A stretch of DNA of 64,000 bases. It comes from Holothuria scabra. Lineage: Eukaryota > Echinodermata > Holothuroidea > Aspidochirotida > Holothuriidae. The notes beneath the pieces were generated by a model. It did no database searches and had not been told where the DNA came from. It saw only the letters and a program-made list of their open reading frames with translations. This document shows positions 42,431 through 55,452 of the stretch, one piece after another. Position 1 is the first letter of the stretch. Each line of letters begins with the position of its first letter. The DNA is taken from the NCBI GenBank assembly GCA_037179385.1, contig CM074189.1, forward strand, positions 26,659,648 through 26,723,647, given 5' to 3'. A program made the translations under genes and the position numbers.

Positions 42431-44342
42431 TAGTTAGAATATAAACCTAGACTAGTTAGGGTAATCCAAAGTGAGAATGTTCACTTTCCCTGTACATGCT
42501 TGTCTTTGGAATTTTCTAATTCTGTTGTGAATGAAAAGAGCAGTTATCAACTATTTCTATTAATTTCCAAACAAATTATACACTGGGTGACAAACATTTG
42601 CCTTTAAAACAGTTTCTGTTAGGTAAGTAAAGCTCTGTCACAAATACCAGATAGTGAGGTGCTATTGGGAGATGAAATAGGTCAAACACATCTACTGCAA
42701 AGAATCAAGTGTCTTCAAGGGAGCGAGACTCAATCGATCTTTCGATCAAGTTGCAAGGATGTGGACAAAAACATTCCTTCTGGTTAAAGGGCACAAGAAA
42801 GTAACAGTTGGATGGAATTAATTAAGAATAAAATCCACCTTTAGGATAATTGCATGACTTATTACTTAAAATACTTATCAGGGAGTCATTGTTTGTGTGT
42901 CAACTGCTTCATGATGACCTACACAACGTGCTACTTCCTTCATAAAAATTTATATCTTGTGCCAGATATGTAGTTAGTCACTTCATTCTGATCTCTAAAC
43001 CCGTTAGGGTGAAAAATCACTCTTTAAGAGTGACCTAAATTAGGAATGAAAATCTTCAATCGAAAAAGAGTTGTTATAACTCCTTTGGACAAGAAAGTTA
43101 TTCTATTCTGCCATGATAACAAATTAACCTAACAAAGAGAATTCTTCCATAATGAGCACACAAGGAATAAGTGTCAAACTTCTTTACACCGCAATGCTGC
43201 AACGTATCTGATGGATTAAACAGCTCCATGATAAGTGATCATCACATCCTACATTTGACTTTTAACCATATTCTCTACACTGTCCCTTAGAATGGGTCAG
43301 CCATCTGTCTTATCTCATTCCTATCCAAACCACTTCAAGCTGACAATTCTCACAAACTAAACTAAATCTTTCCCATGAGGCATCTAAACGTGACCCTTGT
43401 AAACACTGCACACGAATTGTTTGGACTTCAAGCACCATAGCACCATAGCCTTTCTTTGATCTTCAAAAAAGGTGCAGATATTTCCTGTCAAAGCCATCAA
43501 CACAACCTGTCAAAACATGATATTCTCAAAGGTACAAACATTTTTTTCCATAAATAGAAACTTTCCACCACATATTACCTCTCTCATAAATTTGTCCCCT
43601 TATTTTGTTAGTCACAGGGGACGGGTAGTACTATTTTCCTTTTTCCATGACAGAGACTGAAAATCTCATGAGCAACTGTCTAAAGTAGGGCAAGAAAATG
43701 AAATAAAAATAAAAATAAAACATCCTCCCTCAAAGCAGGGAAAAATAGAAAGGAGGAGGGGTGTGTTAGCACACTACACTCTTAGAACGAAAGAGGATAC
43801 CCTATCCTCAGATTCTGTTGCTAATTTGACTTGAGTCACACAGTCACTATGAATTCTGATGAGGTTCTGATCCAACTTTTGTGAGTTTTTTATTAAAAAT
43901 CTCCTCCATTACTGGTTGGAAAGTTGTAGTGGGACATGTTTCTATGCCAGACAGAAATGCAGGGAAGTTTGGATCAAATTTCAAAATGTGTACATGAAGG
44001 TGATGAGGGAAGTATGATTATAAACAAGTACCACCATCAGTTCTGCCTTTTTCTGCTATTTTTGGAAAATTTTCAAATTTCAGCAATAGAGGGGATTTTC
44101 CTCCTAGTGCCATTTGTGCTTTCTGTCTTCATGTAAAGGGTTAGACTGCCACGCTTGGCACTGGTATATGTACAACTGACACCTCCTAAACATTGTATCA
44201 ATATAGTAACAAAGAAAAGCCTTGGAGGATGACAATACACAAATAAATCTCTGTCTGGTGAACAATGAGAGAAGCAGTATTTATTGTTTGTGATTGACAG
44301 AATCAATAACTTAATAGGATCAATTTCACTAACAACTTACAA
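42431..44342. other. Non-coding, no recognised feature
   Basis: AT-rich; short frames on both strands and a small palindrome (CACTCTTTAAGAGTG at about 43019). Nothing gene-like. Confidence 0.45.
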
Positions 44343-44650
44343 TGCAGTCACCACAACTTGATGTAGAATGTGCACTATATCCTGAATGCATAGCTCCTGA
44401 GATTCATGGCAAAGTGTTTTTTTCTTTCTCAAATGTGCAATTTACTAAGAATTACTACTGCTCGATTTGCCCTGAACATGTAGGCCTAAAACTTACCTCC
44501 TAAAATCCCCACAACTCTCTGCATGGTTTGATAATTTCGTAACAGACAGTTATGAAGAAAGTAAATGTGAAGAAAATTGTAAGATTTGGCTTTCCCTTCA
44601 AATTAATTTGGGGGCCACCACTTTTGATCTTTTTTTTCAGGTAAAAGGAC
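44343..44650 (-). mobile_element. Family B element, very diverged
   Basis: Starts ATGCAGTCACCACAACTTGA and ends AGATTTGGCTTTCCCTTCAA then TTAATTTGGGGGCCACCACT. Between them a B-like order can be followed (CAAATGTGCAATTTACTA, GCCCTGAACATG, TCCTAAAA). The core E-box and CCAAT box are lost. An old copy. Confidence 0.55.
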
Positions 44651-45903
44651 TTAATTCAGTACTAACCTTCATACAGTTTGAATGAAACTTACACGGCCGG
44701 TCTTGCATTGATATCAACCCATGTTGCTATGTAAGTATTTAGCATTTAGCATTTAAGTACTAACTGAAGTAACTGAAGTAATAACTGTAAAATCAAAGGA
44801 TCATCTGTCTAAAATTAAAAGACGGGTTTAAGGTCACAACAGAATGGGTACTTATTCTTAGCATTTTGGTGAAATTTTCATTGAAATCCAATGTGTGGCT
44901 CTCATGATATAAGCATGTAAACTTTTCACATTTTCAACAAAACGTGAACTTGAAGCAAGCACATATGACATCATATCCTGATTATCATCACTGTTTTTCT
45001 TTTAACTTTAGAGTTGATTTTCTCAACAATCCCATATTACTAAGAAGTGATGGCATAAGTGGCATGAGTACTTTACAAATTTGCACATCCCACAGGGAGG
45101 TCCACTTCATATTAACTTCAAGGTCAACACAAACAATGTGATAACACAAAGGGAAACAAATCATTCCTTTTCAATGTGAGGAAGTGGTATAAGCTCTGCT
45201 GCCCTCAAACTTACTTTGGAACACAACTCTACTGACTTCATTTACTGATATCCCAAGAAATACATGTCTGACACGAATGGAACTTTCACCACACTGTGTA
45301 AATTTGGTTCCTCTTTCATATATAAAAATTAAATTTTTGCTTTAACTTCCCCTTTAAATAACATATTCACATAATAATTGATATGATTAGGCAAAACAAT
45401 AAATTAACACCCATTGATTTGTACAGATGAATTCAGTTTTACTACATTATAGCTTCCTATGACACATACATACTTTAATACTCCTGGGAAAATCTATGGC
45501 TCTTGAAGAAAAAAATTCAGCCAGAAGAATTCTTTGCTTTTAATTTAAGACCTGCGGGTAAAAGACCAACTAGTAGTAACCTCATGGACCATTAGAGAAG
45601 TTTTGTGGGAGGTTAGTACCAAGGAGACGGTATGGCAACATAAATGGACCAGTTAATAGATGATATCTGACCTCATGGTAACCCTCATAAATTAAAATGA
45701 TTCTGCAAATGTACAGAGGTTGTTCTTCGAATTATGGAACTTCCTTGCTTAGAAATGAAAAGATATGGATGGCCTTGTCATCTTTGCAGGAGAAAGCAGA
45801 TGAAAAAGTAAGGTGAGGGGAAGATGGATGGTGTTAGTTATAAGAGTTGCGGAGAGAAGACATGAGAGATAGATCTGAAAAAGTGTTTTATAGGAAATGA
45901 TGA
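44651..45903. other. Non-coding, no recognised feature
   Basis: AT-rich, with minor duplications near 44745 (AGCATTTAGCATTTA) and 44762 (AACTGAAGTAACTGAAGTAA). Confidence 0.4.
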
Positions 45904-45945
45904 TAATATTTTTATAATATTTTTGTAGTATTTTTGTAAAAGTTT
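45904..45945. repeat. AT-rich short tandem repeat
   Basis: Three to four units of ATAATATTTTTGT type. Confidence 0.7.
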
Positions 45946-45958
45946 TGTATGCCTACAC

Positions 45959-46229
45959 CTAAAGGGCAGGTCAGACTTTGCCCAAAACTCTTTTAAAGCA
46001 ACAGATATGTCTGAAAATTAACCTTTCCTCCGAACTTTCTTTCATAATATTTCATGACTTTAACATTGCATTTTGAAGGTACTCTGCAAGCAGTTACTCC
46101 CAGAAAATTTTACAATGTAAGAGGAAAAATGAAGTCACATGATCCTGAACAGCCAATCATGAGCCAGGACAGGCTATAACACTAATTTATTACACTAATT
46201 CAAGTTGGGTCAAATGCATTTCCCCTTAA
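45959..46229 (+). mobile_element. Family B TTAA element (B11)
   Basis: A 271-bp copy from a decayed left end (CTAAAGGGCAGGTCAGAC) to TTAA at 46226-46229. CACATG-N11-CCAAT is intact. It has a small local duplication (ACACTAATTTATTACACTAA) near 46180-46198. Confidence 0.78.
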
Positions 46230-49023
46230 AGGATAACCTGAGTCTTGTCAGAAAAAAATATATTCCACACCATGTACTCCAAACCCTGTCTCAAAACCCA
46301 AAACCCTTTTTCTCACTCAAAATATCTTGCTTTAAAGGTTATTTTTGTTAAAATTTCCACTGCTTTTCATCAAAGCCACAAAAAAGTTAAATGAAAATGA
46401 GGGCACATCACTTCAGATTCCTTTTTTTTTTGTATAATTGAACATCCTGCTTTTCCTTAAAATTTGATAGTGTTGGAATGTTTGAATATTCCTTCCTGTA
46501 GATCTAGCATTAACCTTCACCATATGAAGGGAACAACAAGTAATGATGCTTAATACTGCCTGCATTAGCTACTCCTTCAGTATGAGGAAAACTAATACAA
46601 AATTGCAGTTTCAAATTTCAATACTACCTTTCCACATAAAGAGCATTTGTTTTATAATGTCAGATTTTTATTGAAAAGGAAAAACCTACACAACAATCCT
46701 TTAGACAAACCCACTGATCACAAATATTAATGAAATTTAAATAAAATTACAAGCTCAAGCAAAACATGAAACGCCCCAAACAAAATGAAAATTGAAATAA
46801 TGAAAGGATATACCCAATGGACAGCAAACAGTTTTACTTAAACTAGGATAATAAATAGAACAGCTACCATTAAAAGGCCTATCTAAGGAGGAGTAAAAAG
46901 TCTTGTGGCGTCTGCAAAATAAAACAATTTAACACAAATGAACTCTGCCTTTAGGTAAAACTTGTTAACTGTCCACTTTAGCGTGACAGAACTCTGAGGT
47001 ACGTCTATGATTCTTTCTTTGCTGTACAAGTTTTCTTTTTCTGCTGGTCAACGTGAAACGTGTCAAAAATGACAACCGTAGCAAATGCAACCGAAATAAG
47101 TTCATTGTTGGACGGCCTTGGTTGACAGTTTTTGATTCAGAATTAGGGCTAAATCAAATTACAGACCCAAAAAAGGAAGAAATGCCTCACTACAGTATGA
47201 CAATGGTTCAAATTAGCCACTTTGTGTCAAACTTTAAAGTAGGTCTATATTTTGTGTCACAAATTTGGATACTTTTGTATCTTTTGGAAAAGGCTTGGCT
47301 ATATAACTTTACTCAGTATGGAAACTGAAGGCAAAAATAAAGTCATTCAACTTCAAAGACAGGCTCTCATCACATTAAAGTATATTTTATGAACAGGGAA
47401 ACTTTGCAAAAGTTTCAGTTGGCACAGCTCTTTAAATCATTACGTAAAATAGCCCATACTCAAATTGCATACCACTAAACAGTCAAAAACTCGACCTTTG
47501 TGCAGTAAGTCAGGTTTTTTTCTTGATATTGGCATCCAAAGTTTATAGCCAACTCAAGACCCCCTGAGTTTTATCATAGTTTTATTGATTTTAGGGGTGG
47601 AATAGCTATAAACTGTAGGTGAAAACTTCATGCACAAACCCGACTTATCCACCCACAGGTCGGGTTCTGGAGTGTAAAGTGGGAGAAGATTACAGTAAGG
47701 GTTTTTCACATAATTGACATCAACTTCGAAAGATGCAGAGTAGCTCATATTAAACAGAATGAATCGAGGAGGGTATCATTCTGGCATAGTAATTAATTCA
47801 AATGAGAACACATTGGTGACTAGCCTAAAAATTTGCAGTTAATTGTGTCTGAAGATCAACATCATGGTAACTAGTGGAAAACAGCCTATACTACACAAAG
47901 GTCAAGTAAAACCTATAGGAACTGGAGGGAAAGGAGTCCCTATTAAACAGAGCCTGGGTGATTTTAGTCCTGACTAGGGCCCCCATCGGTAACACTAACC
48001 TTACCCATGCCTATCCTTCATGGGGACAAAAGATCATACTGTATTCCCTGTGACTAAGCTGTCATTGTTGGTCACATTCTCGTTATTCGCCAGACATACT
48101 ACAACAGGCTGATCCGAAAACTTTGTTTGAACAATTGGATCCTTCTCTTGATCTTGGCTTCCTCAAGGAGAGAAAATAGAAATTTCTGACATGACTTCCA
48201 TTGTTGCTATCTTTTTGATGAAAATTGACCTCTTCCCCCCCCTCCCCATTTTACTTTTTTAGGTAGTTTTACCCCAACAATGTAACTTTTTCTACCTTTG
48301 TGACACATTCGTGGTGGTGTTTCATTAAACCCCATCTGCCAGATACAATTTGACCAACTATGGCATGTAATGGACAACGACCTTTCAAGCAATCTGCAAT
48401 TATAGTTCTCTCCAAACAGTGGCATATCTCTGCTTAACTCTGACGGTAGCAAAAAAATGAAACACATTTTGCATTTGTCAGTTTCAAACTACCCTTTAAC
48501 TCCTCCAATTTATATTGACTAATTTAGACAGCCAGCACTTAATTAAGATGATCTCATTCTGACAGAGTTAATTATGGATTGAAGCTAATTAAGTCAAGCC
48601 TTTCCAACAAACATAAGCAACTTAATACGATAGTTTATTACAAAACCAGCATGGAAAAGATAGTCCAAACATTATGATGCTTACAAATTAAGTCCCATGC
48701 GGGCAAACCATGTGCATGTTGCCCAATCAAGGAAAGACAATATAGATTTTTTAAAATCAATCATAATTGTAGTAGGTGTGATAAGTAGGAGTATAATCAT
48801 GCATTTAGTGATTTCCTTCCAAACTGAATGAACTAAGATGAGCATGTACAAATTTGGTTTGGACTTTCCCAATATTTTTGTAGTCAGGTACAGCAATGGA
48901 GGCTTTGAAGTTAGTTGTGAGTCTTACTTGGTATTGTTTCCAATGACATGATAACTGCTGCTAATATATAATGTTACATTTTACCAGAAATTATCATAGA
49001 CAAATGGGTATTTCACCAGAAAC
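46230..49023. other. Long non-coding stretch, no recognised feature
   Basis: AT-rich; a 91-codon plus frame at 47053-47328 and an 86-codon minus frame at 48207-48467 have no recognised domains. Transposon-poor like 36-38.8 kb. Confidence 0.45.
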
Positions 49024-49188
49024 TTAAAGAGGGGGGGGGGGGGGGTAATTGCTGCCAAACCCCAAGTTTAAATTGAATAGGTGGATAATTTAGAAAATAG
49101 TGTCACATGCATAGCTAATCACTAAGCATGACCAGCTACTACACCATTCAAACTGGGGTGACCTCATTTTATTTTTAAACCCCTTTGT
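49024..49188 (+). mobile_element. Family B element (B12) with poly-G tract and deletion
   Basis: TTAA at 49024-49027 and 49185-49188. About 17 G residues replace the usual terminal motif. CACATG is present but CCAAT is not, and the left interior is deleted. Confidence 0.65.
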
Positions 49189-49332
49189 ACTGGAATATAG
49201 GTTATGTTACTCTTACTGCTGGAGAAGGGTGGGGTAAAAGGAGAAGCTATCATTCTGTGTGTGGAAAAGAGTGATAGGTATAACACTCTTGACACTGATG
49301 CACACTACAACAACCTCAAAGGGAGGGGACAA

Positions 49333-49592
49333 TTAACCCTTTACCTTTGTGCTCCGATTGGGGCATATTTGCGCGCCTCGGGAGTGGGCGGAAAAAGCGG
49401 ACGTAGTCCGCCCCGCATCGGCTTCCGTAGGCCATTGACCCCGTGACCTTAAACTATTGTCTCTCTCGTTGTTATGGCTGAACGTTCGGGTAGCTACTCG
49501 CAGTTTCGAGCTCCGTGTGAAACAGTAAAGATGGGTGACAGCCGAGCTCTCTGCATGGGTCCAAAAGGACCCAAACAACGGTAAAGGGTTAA
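49333..49592 (+). mobile_element. Family O TTAA element (O1), piggyBac-like ends
   Basis: A 260-bp GC-richer element with TTAA at 49333-49336 and 49589-49592. The inverted ends are TTAACCCTTTACC and GGTAAAGGGTTAA (13 of 13). TTAA followed by CCC is the classic piggyBac-type terminus. The interior has many CpG (GCGCGCC, GGCGGAAAAAGCGGACG) and no long frame. The last 90 bp recur inverted at 57007-57092. Confidence 0.8.
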
Positions 49593-49828
49593 AGCAATCA
49601 GATATGACATAAGAAAGAGTAAGATAGATGTGGGAATTGTGAAGCTGCTGGTACTGGAGGGACTTGAAGGGAAAGGAGAAAGGAATGACGTTTCAAAAGT
49701 GAGACAAACCTCTTTTTATCCCTCCAAGGGGACTGTCACTAATTGCTCTCAACATGTTTTAATTAATAAGCAGGGAATAATTTAGCATTCATAAATACTT
49801 GTATTGATTTCCTGCATCCCGATTGGCT

Positions 49829-49885
49829 GAAAACCATTCGAGACCAGTCTCTAATGGCATTCGAAACCAGTCTCGAATGGTTTTC
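49829..49885. repeat. Inverted repeat with nested direct repeat
   Basis: GAAAACCATTCGAGACCAGT and ACCAGTCTCGAATGGTTTTC form 23-bp arms. ATTCGAGACCAGTCT and ATTCGAAACCAGTCT also stand as direct repeats. Upstream TTGCATCCCGATTGGCTGA adds a CCAAT-type box. Confidence 0.75.
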
Positions 49886-51149
49886 AAGAAGTAAGGAGAA
49901 TTGAATTGAATGTGATCACTACACTTAATGTGTACAATATTTTAAGCTCATGCTAGGTTGCCATAGCAACATGCCATATTCACCCCATATTGTTTTGCAC
50001 AGCACATGTAGGCCTACTGTAATGCCATACAGTAAGCCCAGTACATGTTAGCAAGATAAACAGTAACACTGAGACACTGTACACTGCATCAAGTTGATAC
50101 CCTAGTCTTCAGAGTTACCATTCCAAAGAATAATAACAGGCAGTGATAAAGACATAGGTTACCCTAGCCTAGGCTTAGGAATCATTGCTCCCCACAATTT
50201 CCACAAATAGGTATTTTGATCACACTCACTTTCTGTTTTATAGGTCTAACAAGTTGGGCTCCTAGGCTCAAACTGCATGCACTGAGCTGTGATGACTGGC
50301 ACTGTTGTTAATGTGTTAATCCACTCCTAAATTTGGGGGGGGGGGGTCAAATAAAACGTGCCTATAACTACAGTATTGTGACGCCTACTAGAGTGTCTAA
50401 GGTTAGCGACAATATACACAGGCTTTGGAACAGCGACAGTGCTGGGGTTACTCCGCTAAGACTGTCTAAACAGCGAAACAACAGTAATGTTACTCGTTTG
50501 GCCCACAGGCTAGCAAAGTAATCGTCAAGTTCAGTAGCCTGAGTGGCAATTCCCTAAGGAAGCCTGGTATAGTTTACCTGTAACATCAGTCTTTGAAGGC
50601 TAAAGCGCATTTTAAAATTGCTTCCATCTCTTACAAAGAATTTATATCACCGTGTCTGACCCATAACATCACCTAGGCTAGGCTACATCTGTTTGTCCTT
50701 CCTGCAATACAGTAAGATCTGCTAACCACACACAGTGCTAGCTGTACAGTCACTCACTATTACAGCATATAGAGTATGTAACGTTAGCTCTTCACACAAC
50801 TGTAAACACAGATAACGAGAAGTTAGTAACTTTCCTTGACTTTTCGCTCAACCTCATCTCCAAAACAATGTGATACTGTGGTCAGTGTTTTTCTGTTAAT
50901 AACATCTGCTTGCAAAATAGCCGATATAGTTCTCTAAAATGAAGCAAATTAAAGATGTTACTGAGCGTATCGGTCACAACATGCAGTTCAGAATGTTCGT
51001 CTTGCTAGCATCAATTCAAGTTCAAGATATCGATACGTCACAATGGGGGCTAAAAAACTGAGGAGAATTAAAAATTGATCTCTAAAATTTGACCAATTTT
51101 TAAAATTTTTTCATGTTTTTCACCAATTTTTCTCAAAGTATTTATGAAT
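49886..51149. other. CpG-richer unassigned stretch with a small ORF
   Basis: Parts at 50380-50530 and 50760-51060 have more CpG than the rest of the window. A 40-codon ORF (ATG at 50939, TGA at 51059-51061) lies here. The G-run at 50335-50346 starts another frame (62 codons, 50333-50521). Neither has a recognised domain. The patch could be a promoter or first-exon region, but there is no TATA box or clear splice donor to confirm it. Confidence 0.3.
50939..51061 (+). CDS. Small ORF of unknown status, 40 codons
   Basis: Begins MKQIKDVTERIGHNMQF and ends SQWGLKN, in a CpG-richer context (GAGCGTATCGGTC, ATCGATACGTCA). No signal peptide, domain or homology is recognised. It could be a microprotein, an upstream ORF, or chance. 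Conservation between related species would be needed to call it. Confidence 0.12.
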   Translation: MKQIKDVTERIGHNMQFRMFVLLASIQVQDIDTSQWGLKN

Positions 51150-51317
51150 GGGGATAAAAGCAGGGTGCCCGGTTTTAAATGTGATTTAAGACCTCCGATG
51201 CCGTCATCACAGAGGCAGTGGACCTCTGCTATCGCCTCGGTCCGCTCAGCCTCTATGATGACGTCATCCTCGGTCTTAAATCACATTTAGGACCAGGCAC
51301 CCTTGCATTTATCCCCT
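51150..51317. mobile_element. Fold-back MITE with CRE motif, GGGGATAAA ends
   Basis: Arms of about 70 bp: GGGGATAAAAGCAGGGTGCC to GATTTAAGACC, matched by GGTCTTAAATCACATTTAGG and CAGGCACCCTTGCATTTATC then CCC. The right arm holds an exact TGACGTCA at 51259-51266, and the left arm has TGCCGTCA in the mirror position. No frame and no unambiguous target duplication. Confidence 0.75.
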
Positions 51318-52655
51318 AATTCAAATTTTGCACAGCAGTTTTGAAGATTTTTGAGATCTTTCACACATTGTTTGTGAAAATTCAAGGGTTATGCACACAA
51401 AAAATTGCTTCACAATTTTTCATTTGTGTAGCAACTTGGCCTGTTTGTGTAGCAAATTGCGATGCAATACTGGAAAAATTATTCCCTGATAAGTGGAATA
51501 AAACTCAATCAAATCCCCTACCTCTAGACGGTCTGAAATCCCGTTCTCTAGAGGTAATGTCAGGATTTTGCTTCATGTTTCCAACTACAGTTTACTGCTC
51601 CCTCAATACAATTCATGGCAACCCAATAAAAATCAACGTGTCCTGAAGCTGAATAATCCCATTGCTGCGTGTGACTTTAACCTACATACGCTTGGATATC
51701 AAATAAAAGTGTAAAAATTCGCTTCACATTTTGTACAGAGAATGGAAATTTAAGATCATTTTGTGGTGGGTGATTTTAGGAAGAGTTATTCCACATAGAA
51801 CTAATGAACATACAGTCTTAATTGTACTGATGAAAAAGAAAAAACCTGAATTGGGACAAATTATAATAAGTAATACAAGTACATAGTGCAGGCACTGACT
51901 CATGCCTTCAGATGACAATTTCAGGGCAATTTCACAGAAGTGTGACTTTGTGATTTATGAATCGGATGGAAGAGAGTTTTGATAGATGGTAAATGAGGCC
52001 CTATCTGGAACAACTATAACAGAGGATAGGGGCACATACTGGGAATAGAATCCCAGAAAATCTGATTTAAAATATATCCTTTCCACTGAGGAAAAAGACA
52101 TTATGAAACAGTATAGGCCCTACAGAAAATGTGTACCTTATATACTACTTTGGATACTTGCTGCAGATTTCTGTCTTCCAGGAATTTTTGAACTTTGACA
52201 AATATTCTTCACCACATTACTATACCATGCAACCCAATTACCACCACCCTCTCTACTCTGCAGGTATTACCATGGTAACCTCTTGAGCAATTTACCTGTG
52301 GATATCCAAGAATGACTATAATTTGCACAATAACAAGAAAATTCCAACTGAGTCTTGAAGATCATTTGGCATTCTAGCCTTCACGGTTGGCCATTGCCAG
52401 CAAGAGACTGGTGTAAAAAAATCAGTAATATGAGTTTGTGATGTCTGCTTGATGATGTTAATCCACAAAACCTATTTCTCAGTCTAGTATTCATACTGCA
52501 AAATATCCAAATATAGTATGATATCATTAGATATCCTAGCCATGTACAGTCAGGGTCAAGGTAGACACCTATGGTAGAGGCCCTTTTAAAACATGTTTAT
52601 GTAAGCCCTCTGAAATATGGTATATGTTGGGGAGAGTTGGAGACCAAGACTCTCT
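51318..52655. other. Non-coding, no recognised feature
   Basis: AT-rich; a 101-codon plus frame at 51341-51646 has no recognised domain. Confidence 0.45.
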
Positions 52656-53024
52656 TTAAAGCGGCTCATTGAGTTGGTTCATGAAATTCAACAAATTTTT
52701 CCAAAACCATTGAGTTTTCTTCACATACCAATGACAAATGGTCTATGTTAGACAATTCCTGTACCCTACTCACAAATAACGGTTTTATGGATGAGTGCTT
52801 AAAGGTTCAAGTCGGTTTTCAAAAATTTGTGACCAGACACTTTTTCAATTTATGTACAAAACCGTTACAAGTCATGACACAAGAAAAATTAAAAATTTTA
52901 GCGTTTTCTGTGACTTCTGGACTTGAAACTTGACTTGTTATGCTAACTGTAAGCATTGTTATGTGATAGTGACCCTTTGAGACTCTCGTTAAGTTATCGA
53001 TATCAACTCAATGAGCCTCTTTAA
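52656..53024 (+). mobile_element. Family D TTAA element (D2), full length
   Basis: A 369-bp copy with TTAA at 52656-52659 and 53021-53024. Inverted ends: TTAAAGCGGCTCATTGAGTT and AACTCAATGAGCCTCTTTAA. The interior contains CCAATGACAAATGG, GACCAGACACTTTTTC and GCTAACTGTAAGCATTG. Reference copy for family D; the 62-codon frame inside is incidental. Confidence 0.88.
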
Positions 53025-55090
53025 GTTTTAAATATAAAAGTCATAAGCACTGGCAGTTAAGTCTAAAGAAAAGTTTCAATCAAATTTAAGCCAGATGCTA
53101 AACTGAGGATTCACCTCAAGTAGTGCCCTAGCAACGAAAGGCTATATTTCATTCGGTCGAGCAGTAGGCCTATAGTTTAAGAAACCTTCAGTGCTACAGC
53201 TTACAAATGGAAACACAGAAAGACATGTTAAATTTGTAGAAGATGGAATTTACAAGGAGCATGAGGTGTTCCATAAAACAAGAAATCTGTTACCAATGGA
53301 CATAGGACCCAAGCAAAGTGTAGACTTGGGTCAGAAAAGGGTGTAGGAAGGGGACATGGGTAGAGGGAGAAGTGTGTTGGGGAAATTCAAAGATAAAGTT
53401 TGTTTTATCAAATATTTTCATAAGGTATCTTAATCTTGTGGGTCATCACAGTGTATGCTAAGAAGAATTGACCATTAATTTCCAGAACCTACGACAGAAT
53501 TTCCACTTTCACAACTCCTTAAAACAGCTCTCATTCCTCCCAAGCATGCAGCCTTCAAGATTTAACATATATCCTGCACCTTCTTCTAACCTTCACCACA
53601 TTTCATTTCTGATCGTTTTCACATAGGCCTACCAGGCAACTGTAGGTCTGCATAGACTATGTGCCACTTAAAATTCCTCCCAGCAAATTGTTGAGGCAGT
53701 TTTTTCTCCCTCCGTCAATAGGTCACAAAATCCGCAAAAAAGTACATCCAACATTTCGCAAGGCTAACATACATGAACCCTTAGTGCACCATCATACAGA
53801 GTACATTTCTATTGAATTGAAGTATCTCTCTGTGTAAATTGTTAATACATTAAACGATAGTAAAATCTGCTGGACGGTCTCGAGGCTACAGCCCCAACTG
53901 TATCCGCTGTGATTGTAGCTGTGGGCCAGGTGGTATATTTGTGATTAAAGTAACGTGTGTGGCCTAAGGAGAGATTAATAAAACTAATTTCAGTTTCTTT
54001 ATTTAGATCCCAACAGCCACACTCATATATCCTTGCTATAAAAGTTTCCCTGTTGATTAGCCAGATTTGTAACGAGATTGTTCCAGTGAAGTGTGAAATC
54101 ACGGTTTTGATCGCATCTTCTTACTGAACATTTGACGATGGCAAATAGTTCTGCCCACCTGAGGAAAATCTTTGATGCCTTCTCTCCCCGACCGTGCTGT
54201 ATCTCTAATATGATTTAGGATTTTCAATCGGCAATTTCAGTTGACTGTTAATTTCTGGATGAGCCTTCCAGAAATGGAATATATATCAGGACTCCCTTGT
54301 GATACCCTCTCGTCTTTATAAAAACCAAAGAAGATTGACAATGCAGTTGTTATGTGTGGAGTAGAGTCTAAGCTGGCATAGTGTCTTATTCACATTTAGC
54401 TTGTGCCAGAAAGCTACAATTTATCAATTACCTTCATAAACTGATGGGTTATTTTGATTCCTGGCAAGATCCCACACAAGGACTGCTTCAGGTTAGAATA
54501 CTCCCTATGTCTCCTCTCTACAGCTGAAATTCAAGTAACATATTTCCATATTTGACATAAAGATTTACCTCCCCCATGGGATAGGTGGTTTGAAGGAAGC
54601 TTTACATCAGCAAACTGAATATAGCAGAGTATAGATGAACATCTAGGCTGCTTGAAAGAAGCCCTGTTTTATTGCATTACACCCTTGTGTTGTGGATTCC
54701 ATTTCAGCTTTCATTGTAAAGGTTAATTGAAACTGCTTCAATCATAACTTAAGCCTGAGGAACAATTTTTGCTAAGGATATTGAAAATTTATTTCGGTAT
54801 TATGTTTAACTAGCAGCTGCATGAAGTCCACTGTGTCACTACAGGGGTGTCACTAGAGGGAAGGAGGAAAAATTATTGACATGGAAAAATTTACATGTCA
54901 GTTTTTATTCAGTGCTTATTTTGGTTTCACGAAAATGACTGAAACTAAATTTGCCTCAATGTGACAAATATCATGAAGGTAAGATTGCTCTTTTATCAGA
55001 CCCAAACAGTAAATTCTCATTTCTAACATTTCTGCGCCCTGATCACCTCAGGGGTAAAAGTGCACAGGTTAAGATTATGTTATGGGCAGC
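53025..55090. other. Long non-coding stretch, no recognised feature
   Basis: AT-rich; an 86-codon minus frame at 53842-54102 is the longest and shows no known domain. Confidence 0.45.
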
Positions 55091-55400
55091 TTAAAGGCCT
55101 GACCCTGCCCCCCCCCCCCACAGTAAAAATTCTCCTAACCTACTCAAATTAATTAGCCCCTCCTTACTTAGCCCCTCCCACAAATGTTTAAAATTTATCC
55201 TCATCCAGACACAACCTCAGTTTATTGCTTCAGGGTGAGTTTGCAAAACCCCATGCAGGGTGCAATCAAAACTACTTTCAGTACAGTACAGGCTGTGTAG
55301 TATGAACGATAGCACACTGCATTGAACTAGCTAAGCCAACTGAGAATTTCTGTAAAACACTACAAAAATTGTAGTTTGAAGCGGAGGATTGGCCCTCTAA
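55091..55400 (+). mobile_element. Family A element (A14), diverged
   Basis: A 310-bp copy from TTAA at 55091-55094 to CTAA at 55397-55400. Its left CACCCC has become a run of about 11 C. The PBX-MEIS-like word is lost by a local deletion (GAACTAGCTAAGCCAACTG). Confidence 0.8.
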
Positions 55401-55452
55401 GCCAGCTTCTCACATTGTGAGCAGTCTTCCCAGCTCTTGCTATTCATTGCAA

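Noticed and set aside
43780..43800. ACACTCTTAGAA resembling the end of the 17.6-kb palindromic MITE
   Set aside because: Only about a dozen bases match and no opposite end was found.
51341..51646. 101-codon plus-strand frame
   Set aside because: No domain, no splice signals and AT-driven composition.
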